In this document: piece by piece, positions 12,668 to 20,500 of the stretch | Position numbering within the stretch: position 1 is the stretch's first letter | How the letters are laid out: every line of letters begins with the position of its first letter | Assembly (NCBI GenBank): GCA_002686195.1 | Contig: NZAS01000139.1 | Location: 1-24,109 of the forward strand | DNA length: 24,109 nucleotides | Reading direction: 5' to 3' | DNA from: Candidatus Pacearchaeota archaeon | GTDB taxonomy: Archaea; Nanoarchaeota; Nanoarchaeia; Pacearchaeales; GW2011-AR1 | The notes under the pieces: model-generated | Database searches by the model: none | Seen by the model: only the letters and a program-made list of their open reading frames with translations | Told to the model about the DNA's origin: nothing | Translations under genes and position numbers: made by a program

Positions 12668-12881
12668 ATCAGCAATTAAAAGTGTTGCTCGAAACAACTG
12701 CGCTAACTTCAGCAATGATAGGTGTTTAGGGGTGATGCTTAGAACGGAAAAATATAAAAGTAGCCCTAATGTAATTAGGACTAGACTATATCAGTGGGTT
12801 GATAAAGAAAAGGCAAACGGAAAATGTACTATAGACAAGGGGTGTGATTACTTTAACTACATAGTCACACCAGGACTCTAA
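12660..12881 (+). CDS. Cys-rich small phage protein (four-Cys zinc type), 73 aa
   Basis: ATG 12660 follows AAGGAAAG; an ATG nine codons earlier lies in the upstream gene without a better site. C14-x7-C22 and C56-x5-C62 sit in 'RNNCANFSNDRCLG' and 'GKCTIDKGCDYF', a pattern I associate with a common but uncharacterised family of small phage proteins ('CANY..g.CLG ... C.l..gk.C.YFe..vlP'). The cysteines probably bind one zinc. It is the last gene of the plus-strand block, 27 bp before the terminator stem. Confidence 0.7.
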   Translation: MSKSAIKSVARNNCANFSNDRCLGVMLRTEKYKSSPNVIRTRLYQWVDKEKANGKCTIDKGCDYFNYIVTPGL

Positions 12882-12907
12882 CATGCCGTAGCCTACTTGT
12901 CGGGAAG

Positions 12908-12937
12908 AAAAGGGGGGCAAAAACCCCCCTTTTTTTT
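12908..12937 (+). terminator. Strong intrinsic terminator at the convergence of both gene blocks
   Basis: Six G (12912-12917) pair with six C (12924-12929) across a CAAAAA loop, flanked by A/T pairs (12908-12911 with 12930-12933), followed by eight T (12930-12937). This is a textbook rho-independent terminator for the plus strand. Read from the minus strand the stem is the same but the T-run is broken (TTTTCTT), so it may also stop leftward transcription, less efficiently. Confidence 0.9.
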
Positions 12938-12960
12938 ATTAAAAGTGAAAGGAATCGATT

Positions 12961-14442
12961 TTATTCATCTTCATCCTGTACTGCATAATAAATAGGTCCA
13001 CCTACTGCAACAGCCGCCGCTAATCTCGTAGCTCCAAATTCTATTTTCTCACCCAATGGTATCTTTTCTCCAAGAGCCTTTTCCCAAACTTCCTTATTCT
13101 TCTTTAAAATCTCCCAATCTCTTGTTGCAACTACACCTCTAGGTTTCTTTTTTCCAGATATATCAACATCTATTTCCTCTGCCTTTCCTTTAGATATTGC
13201 CCTTTGAGGACCATGACGTTGTACCTTTGTTAAGTCTGTATTTCTGAGTCGACCCGTTAATTCGGGAATACTCTTTTCAGTGACCTGACTTACATTTATG
13301 GTATCTCTACCAAGTGATACGCCAAACAGGTCACGCTTATCAGTAGCAAAATAAGTTACCTTACCGGGTTTAGCTGGGTCAAATATTAAGTTGCCATTAT
13401 ACCCACCCCAATCAAAATTCGATTTTATCCTGGGAGAAAACTGTACCTGGACTCTGCCACCTTTTAAGATTTTACCATTAAGCCCGTGTTTTTCAGCATA
13501 TTTTATTACATCGTGGGGTTTAAAATTTTTCTTACCCAATTCCTTAAATAAGTTATAAGCCCTACTATCAAACTGCATACCACGCATTACATCTTGAACA
13601 GGATGACTTGTTATTTGTAAATATTGAGTCCCCTTACCCAACTGGATACCCTGAGCTTTGATAGAATTTTCAAAAACATCTTCCCCGAGTAATCCGGTTA
13701 GATTTTTCTCATCTGTAGGCTTAACATACTTACTAAAATACTTATCCAAAAAGCCCTTCTTAGTAGCTTTATCCCCAAACAAAAACCTCTGATTAGAAAC
13801 ATCACTTATTACCTTATGGTGTAACTGTTTTTGAGCTCTCCTAAATGGTTTAGTCTCTTTAGAAACCTCCTTAGCTACTTTCTTTTTAAAAGCCTTCTCT
13901 GTACCCTCTGCTATCTTTGTCCCCTCGTACTTTCTATAAACATCTTCCATAGCCTTACTAGCAATTTTCTCTTCATTGGCAACATGTGCAATGGAATTAT
14001 AAGTTTGTTGAGACATACCGCTACTTCTAGATGCATGAGAAATCCTAGGGCTTACAAGCCTATGTATTACACGAGCAGTTGCTGGAACAACCTCTCCAAG
14101 TGTGCTAGTATATTTTTGTATTCCTCCAGCATAGAAACTACCAAACTTATTAACAAGAAAATTATCTATCTCTGAAACATAACCACTCCTGTATGCCCTT
14201 GGACCTTTCCCTTGTAATCTCCTAACTGCAGTAGATACTGCTTTAGGAGCTACTAATAATCCCCCAAGAGCTAATGCACCCATAGCTATATCATCAGAGG
14301 ATTCTGCTATTGTTTCGGTAACAGCTTGCCCTTTTTCAGTTTGAGACGCTAATAGACCAGCCAGGCCAACAGAGCCCAGGTCTCCCATACTTGGTTTAAT
14401 ATTTAGCTTTTCAGCTAATTTAATCAGACTCTTCGGGTTCAT
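12961..14442 (-). CDS. Probable internal virion/ejection protein, 493 aa
   Basis: Hydrophobic Gly/Ala segments at the N-terminus (about residues 22-33 and 53-68, GLAGLLAS, MGALALGGLLVAP) and C-terminus (RLAAAVAVGGPIYYAV) flank a basic, mixed middle. Around residues 350-395 a beta-rich stretch contains GRVQVQFSPRIKSNF and TYFATDKRDLFGVSLGRD. No catalytic motif recognised. ATG 14442 lies 22 bp inside the 55-aa gene behind a GA-rich site. Together with the giant gene upstream it looks like part of the virion internal-protein set, with hydrophobic ends suited to membrane passage during DNA entry. This rests on architecture and position. Confidence 0.7.
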   Translation of the reverse strand: MNPKSLIKLAEKLNIKPSMGDLGSVGLAGLLASQTEKGQAVTETIAESSDDIAMGALALGGLLVAPKAVSTAVRRLQGKGPRAYRSGYVSEIDNFLVNKFGSFYAGGIQKYTSTLGEVVPATARVIHRLVSPRISHASRSSGMSQQTYNSIAHVANEEKIASKAMEDVYRKYEGTKIAEGTEKAFKKKVAKEVSKETKPFRRAQKQLHHKVISDVSNQRFLFGDKATKKGFLDKYFSKYVKPTDEKNLTGLLGEDVFENSIKAQGIQLGKGTQYLQITSHPVQDVMRGMQFDSRAYNLFKELGKKNFKPHDVIKYAEKHGLNGKILKGGRVQVQFSPRIKSNFDWGGYNGNLIFDPAKPGKVTYFATDKRDLFGVSLGRDTINVSQVTEKSIPELTGRLRNTDLTKVQRHGPQRAISKGKAEEIDVDISGKKKPRGVVATRDWEILKKNKEVWEKALGEKIPLGEKIEFGATRLAAAVAVGGPIYYAVQDEDE

Positions 14443-14587
14443 TCTCTTCTTCTATACTAGTTACCATGGCTCCACCTATCTTATTAGATGTGACCATATT
14501 CTCTTTTCTCTTAACACAGCAATCACATATACCATCTTCATTCATAGTAGGGCAATCACATTCGTGACAATGAAAAGGCATAGGCAT
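14420..14587 (-). CDS. Small Cys-rich protein, 55 aa
   Basis: This ORF fills the gap between the giant gene and the 493-aa gene. Its ATG (14587-14585) shares one base with the giant gene's TAA stop, and its 3' end overlaps the next start by 23 bp. The N-terminal 24 residues carry six Cys and two His (H6, C7, H8, C10, C12, C21, C23, C24 in FHCHECDCP...GICDCC), a likely zinc or metal-binding knuckle. The rest is acidic. The ribosome site is weak (ACGGATA), so coupling to the giant gene is probable. Unknown family. Confidence 0.6.
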   Translation of the reverse strand: MPMPFHCHECDCPTMNEDGICDCCVKRKENMVTSNKIGGAMVTSIEEENEPEESD

Positions 14588-17500
14588 TATCCGTAAATAA
14601 ACTTTCCACCGAGACGCTCATCCCGGTCTTTCTTTACTAAGTCAGCTATTTGCATTACTGGCATACCCGTAAACTTTGCTATTGCATAATATGGATTCTC
14701 AACTGCTCCACCAGGACCAACAACATCTCTTATCAGTCTCCCAAATGGCGGTATAGTCCATAAATAATAGTCAGTTAATTTACTATAATCATCTGTCATC
14801 ATTCCTTTAAATAGCGGAGGAAGTAACCTAAAAGCTGGAGGAACTACAGCCTGTACAGGACCAAGTGGAGAACCATAAAAGGCTCTCTCTTTTTCCTTAT
14901 CATCACCCATTAATAAGTCTGCTGTATCTTGGAACCAGTTCCACGGAGCTGGAAGTGCGTTTTCGAACAAGCTGTACATAAACAAAGAAGACATAGCAAG
15001 CATAAAAGCATCTGCCTGTGCCATACGCTTAAATCTCTCAAACTCAGGAGTCCCTTCTTGAAAACCATGAATATGAGCTTCTCTTATTGTATCGTTACGA
15101 AAACGCACTGAGTTCCAACTCCATAATTGGAACCTAGAAAACACCCTACCCAGTGTGCTATTAGTCCATATAGGTCTAAATGGTGCGCTATATAAAAACT
15201 GAGTTCCTTTTACGCCTTTTTTAGCCATTTGTATAAGGAACGGATTGTCAAAATCTTTAATTGCTCCACCAAATCTTTCTTTTGCCATTAAGTAATGAGA
15301 CATAAAAGCATCTCTTCTAAGCATACGCTCTGGTAAGCGCATAAACGATGCCGCAAAATTCCAAGCTGTATCAGTAACGCCATATTTCTTTCTAAGCTGA
15401 TTTAAGCTTGTATCGGAAAGCTCTGGGTCTCTTTTTATTTTCTTAACAACATCTTTTACAAAGTCATCATATCTTTTAGACTTAATCTTAGGATTGAGAC
15501 CAGCCTCATATATTAGAAATTCCTCTATAATACCCAGCTCATTAATCCATTGCTCCACATCCTTCATACTCTTCCATTTAGGATTAATATGTGTCTGCAA
15601 GTATTCAAAGTTTCTTGCATTTTTAAGGTTCTTTGTACCAGCGCTAATCCAAGTATGTACAGTACCACCATACAGATTAGCTATAGAACTCTTAGGATGG
15701 GCAAGTAATGATGCTAACTGCCACTTAGCCTCTAAGGCACCCCAAGCCTGGAGCTGACTATACTCAACCCCACTTAGTTCATCTAATGTGGTCTCATCTA
15801 AGTTCCACTTTTCTAATTCTTTCCTACCAACACCAAGTCTTTTACCTATATAATCAATACGTTTCTTTGCCTGAGAATCAGCAAGCCATTTATATGGAGT
15901 CCCTTTTATCTTCATGAGGGGGTCATTCATAACGCTCTCTGGTATATGGGCTGGATAACCCATCATAGATTGAGTATATAGTTTAAAAAAGTTCGTCCAA
16001 CGATGAGTAAGTTCAGCATCCTTAGTCCTCTTATAGAACTTCTCATTAAAACTATGCATGGATACTCTACTAGCTAACTGAGCTACCTGCTTATTAAATG
16101 TGTCTATGATATTTTTCATATACTGGTCATAAGCCTCTGGCTCTCTTGACCATCCACCTATATGAGCATTGCGACTAAATTGATTACCCACACGCTTTAA
16201 ATCACTCATCAAGATATTCTTGGCTTTCTCTTTCCTGCCCAATGCCTGTTCTTTTAAAGCATCTTGAATAGCATCAAAGTTCTCAGTCATATCATCCTTA
16301 GCCATAAAATCACCAGTAAGCTGTTTATACTGATACATAAGCTTGCGTATTTCAGCCTGTTTTTCTTCTTTTGTGATATTTGGGTCACTAAATATATGTT
16401 CAATAACCTTCTTCAATCTTGAGTCTGCTACTTTCCTGTCAAAAGAAACATGGGGAAAATAGACATCAAATGGGAACTCACCAGTAACATCAAAAGGAGT
16501 AACCTCTAATTTCTTAGAGACCTTAGCCCATTCATTCCTAGTCATAAGTTTCCCGGGTGTAAGACTTAATAAAACCCTTTTAGTAATCTGTCTAAGTCCA
16601 TCTATACCGAACTTTTCAATAGGAATCTGCTCATGTTTCCTGCCTGTATCTATAAGATATTTCATAAACTCTTTCCGAAGATTCTGTAGGCTCTTAAAAC
16701 TTTCCTTGCCATTCTTATCACGGCCCTTAGCTAACCAGCTTTCAACAAACTCAGTATCACCAACAAGCCATTTATGGACATCAGTGTTCTGTTTTGTTAT
16801 TTGGTCATTTATAGCCCTTACAATCTCATCACCAGACATTAAACGTGTTTCCTCTTCCATAGGAACACGATACATCTTATTTTTCAGCTCATTATATTTT
16901 CCCTCAACCTCTTTCCAATTATTTTCATACTCCATCTCATAAAAAGTAAGCCTATGGTGGTTATCCTTATATTTTTTCCTTAGTACCCTTGGTATCATTC
17001 GTCTTTCTCGCATAGCTACAGCAATATCAAATAAAGCATCACCATCCTCAACAGCAGAAACAAAAGGTCTCAGATTTTCTTTCATCTTATCTTTCTCTTG
17101 TTCATGTTTCTGCATGGAATATTCCTGTCCACGAACAGCCCATTGTTGTAACTCACCCAATAGACCAGTTGGTCTCCGTATTTCACCCATAATAGTATTA
17201 CCAAGCCTATCTTTATATGGACCCACATCCTTTACCCATTCAACCATACCAGGCTCTCTCATTAGGTTTCTATCTATAGCTTCAGGAAACATCCAGTAAT
17301 AGCTACGCATTATATCAGGATTTTTATCTTTGCCAACCATCCAATCCATAGCCTTTCTAAACCAGGTGCCACTACGCATTTCTTTTAAATAATTATCAAG
17401 TAGTTTTAGGTCATACTTAGTGGCCTGGTTCATGTTCTTGCCTACAATACCACGAAACAACCCGTTAATATTACGAGCATCAAGATTGTGATAATGTTCG

Positions 17501-20500
17501 AGGTGGTCCTTGATGGAAAAGTAAACTTCTTTAAGCTCAGGGTCGGTAACCTTACCTCTATGGATACCTTCAAATGGGGCAATGTTTTCAAGGTAGGTTC
17601 TGTCTGCTTCTGAAAGGTCAGATGTCTCAATCATCTCTCCTTTTATAAGATTCCCATTCTCATCTCTAAAACTAGTAACTTTTTTCTTGCCTGTATATTC
17701 CTTCATAACAAGCTCTATTTCAGCATCAGAAAGGTCTGTCTTTGTCTTACTAAGAAGGGAATCATAATCGTCGAAAAACTTTTTCAGATTCTTATCTGCC
17801 ACTGCTTTTGAGTTCATAGCCGCTCTCATAAGTGATGTATTATTTGCCTGTTTCTCCAGGGTCTCTAACAGTATAGCCTCGCCTCTACTCAAATGCCCTT
17901 TCTTTTTGAGCTTGGCTATCGTGTCTAGATGTCCTCTTTGGAACGTACTTAAAAATAATACATCAAATAAATCTTTTTCAGATTGGGGTCGCCCTTTTTT
18001 CCACTCTCGTATCTTTGTATCTATTCTAACCTGGTCAAGTTTTGCTGTCCCCTTGTCCTCTATCCCAAAATTATCACGCTGTAACTCTTCAAACTTCTTA
18101 TTTGATTCTTGCTCATCAAAAGAACTGTCCTTTATAAGGTCGTCTTTATCTCGCCTTCTTCTAGCCATTTGAACGGTCATATCTTTGATTACTTCAGAAA
18201 CCTTATGAGTTTCAGTAATCAATTCCTTAGAATAACCATTCTTTTTTATTAAGTCAGTTAGAGTCTTAAGAGACGCCATGTCGCTTATATCATTGACCAA
18301 GAACTCCTCAGCTTTCAGTACCATCCTATCTAAATAGTTACGTCTATAGTCATAGTTGCCAGTATTAGTTGGCTTTAGGTCATACGGAACCTCGCCCATA
18401 ACATAGATTTTCTCTCCCTTCTTATTGATGAAAGACTCATCCCTAAACTTTATAAATGCATCCTCATCTTTTGCAATCTTCTCAAGACCCTCCCTGGTAT
18501 GTAATCTATTAGTAAATATCCTATCTATAAACTTACCCCAAGGCGTTGAAATGGACGTTCTACCAAGTACTTCCTTCAACCATTCATTCTGTTCGGCAAA
18601 ATCTCTATTCTGACTATATAAAACCTCTAATCTCTTATGGTCTACATGCCTAAATATGTTATCGCTCCAATTAACATCTTTCATGCTTTCTGATAACATA
18701 GACATTAAAGTATTTCTAGATGACTCAGACAGAAAAGTCATAGCGTCTAATCCAGAGCGTATTTCGGGGTAAGAGTGCGCTCTTCCCTCTATATAATTCT
18801 TACCATAAAGAACGCTATTTGTCTTGAAAAACAACCTATGTAATCCTTTGCCCTTTAAAAAATCCATCTTCCCATCATTAACCATCTTAGTAAGCCTAGG
18901 ATTTACCACAGATGTTTTGCCACGCATATCACGAACCTCATAACTAAACAAGGTATCAAGAACCTTTGATGAGAATACATCTACGCCTTTTAATCCTGCT
19001 TCATCCATTGGGTCAGAACCAAGAGCAATAGTTGCCCGAGACATTTCTCTAAATCTTTGTAAATCTTTTTCTCCGGTCTTAGCTTTAAATACAATCCTAT
19101 AGGTACGCCCCTTCATTACAAACGGAACGCTATAAGAATCTTTACCAAGCACAATACTTGCAGTCCGTGGTTTACCATCTTTATCCAATACATCCCTGCC
19201 CTTAGACTCTAAAACTATCTCTTTCATAGCTACCTTAGGTCCATCATGCCCTCTAATGGCGTTATATGCCCCTATAACAGCCGCTCTATTCGTAACGGCG
19301 AACCCAAGCATGTCTCTGCCACTTGATGCCCCCTCAGACATAAATCCTCGCCAATAAGGGCTATATTGAGATACTATATGAGAACCCTCATTCCTAATAT
19401 CTGGACTATCAACAGCAAGTTGAGACCTATACGATGTTTTAGTATCGGGGTCAATAGCCTCTTTATTGTGTTTTTCCTGGTTTTTAGCCTTATCAACATA
19501 TTCATCCCGCTGAGAATGATACATCTCTCGCCACTTCTGCCTAAACCCAACATCCTCACCACCAAAGAATATAAAAGCCTTATCACCGTCTAAATCAGCA
19601 CCACCAAGTGCTTTCATTGTTCTGGGATGTAATAAAGAACCAAAGCCCTTTACACCAGTAAACCCCTGAAAACGAAGACTATTTGCGCCACTAATAGAAT
19701 CCATAGGCACTCTCATAACAGTACCGTGTAATACTTGTTCTATAGCATCCTGGTTGCCTTTGTATTTTCCAGCTTGGTAATCTTCCCATATTTCACCAAG
19801 GGTGTTTCTCCCCTTTATAATAATAGAATCATTTATCCTAAGGGACTTAAACCCATCATCAAGGAAAAAGATATCATCCTCGTTCCTAAGCCTAGACGTT
19901 TCTTTATTCGGATGTCGTAGACCTATTTCCCAGGGTCTCATCCTTGAGGTGGCGCTATTTTCAAGCTTTGGTCTTGTTAATTGAGTTACAACAAAATTAC
20001 GCATAGCAGTCATGCGATAATCCCTGGAGAATTTATGTAGATAGGCTCCCATAGAGCCTTCTGGATATAGTTTAGACAGCCTTTCAATTATTGTTTCAAA
20101 CTCAGCATTTATCTCGCTTTCCCTTGACAGCTCATCCCTTGACAACTCTCCTTCTTCAGCAAGAGATTCAATATGCTCTCTATTTAATCTTAGAATCTTC
20201 TCATAAGCCTTAGTAGAGAACTTCTCATACTTAGGATTACGCATCATTTCAAGTAATTTCTGAACGGGTATATCTTCAATATTATCAACAAGATTGGTAA
20301 TGTTTTCATCAGACATATTCTCGGTAAATTTCTTTACATATTCTCTACCCTTCTCAGTCCCATTAAAAGCTCTATTAGAAAGCTCTTCATACATCTCCTT
20401 TATAGTATTTGGGTCAACATCCTTAAATCCATATGCGCTAAGAGTAGAAAACATTTGCTTAGGCAATCTCTGATTCTTTATATACTTATCGCTCGTAATC

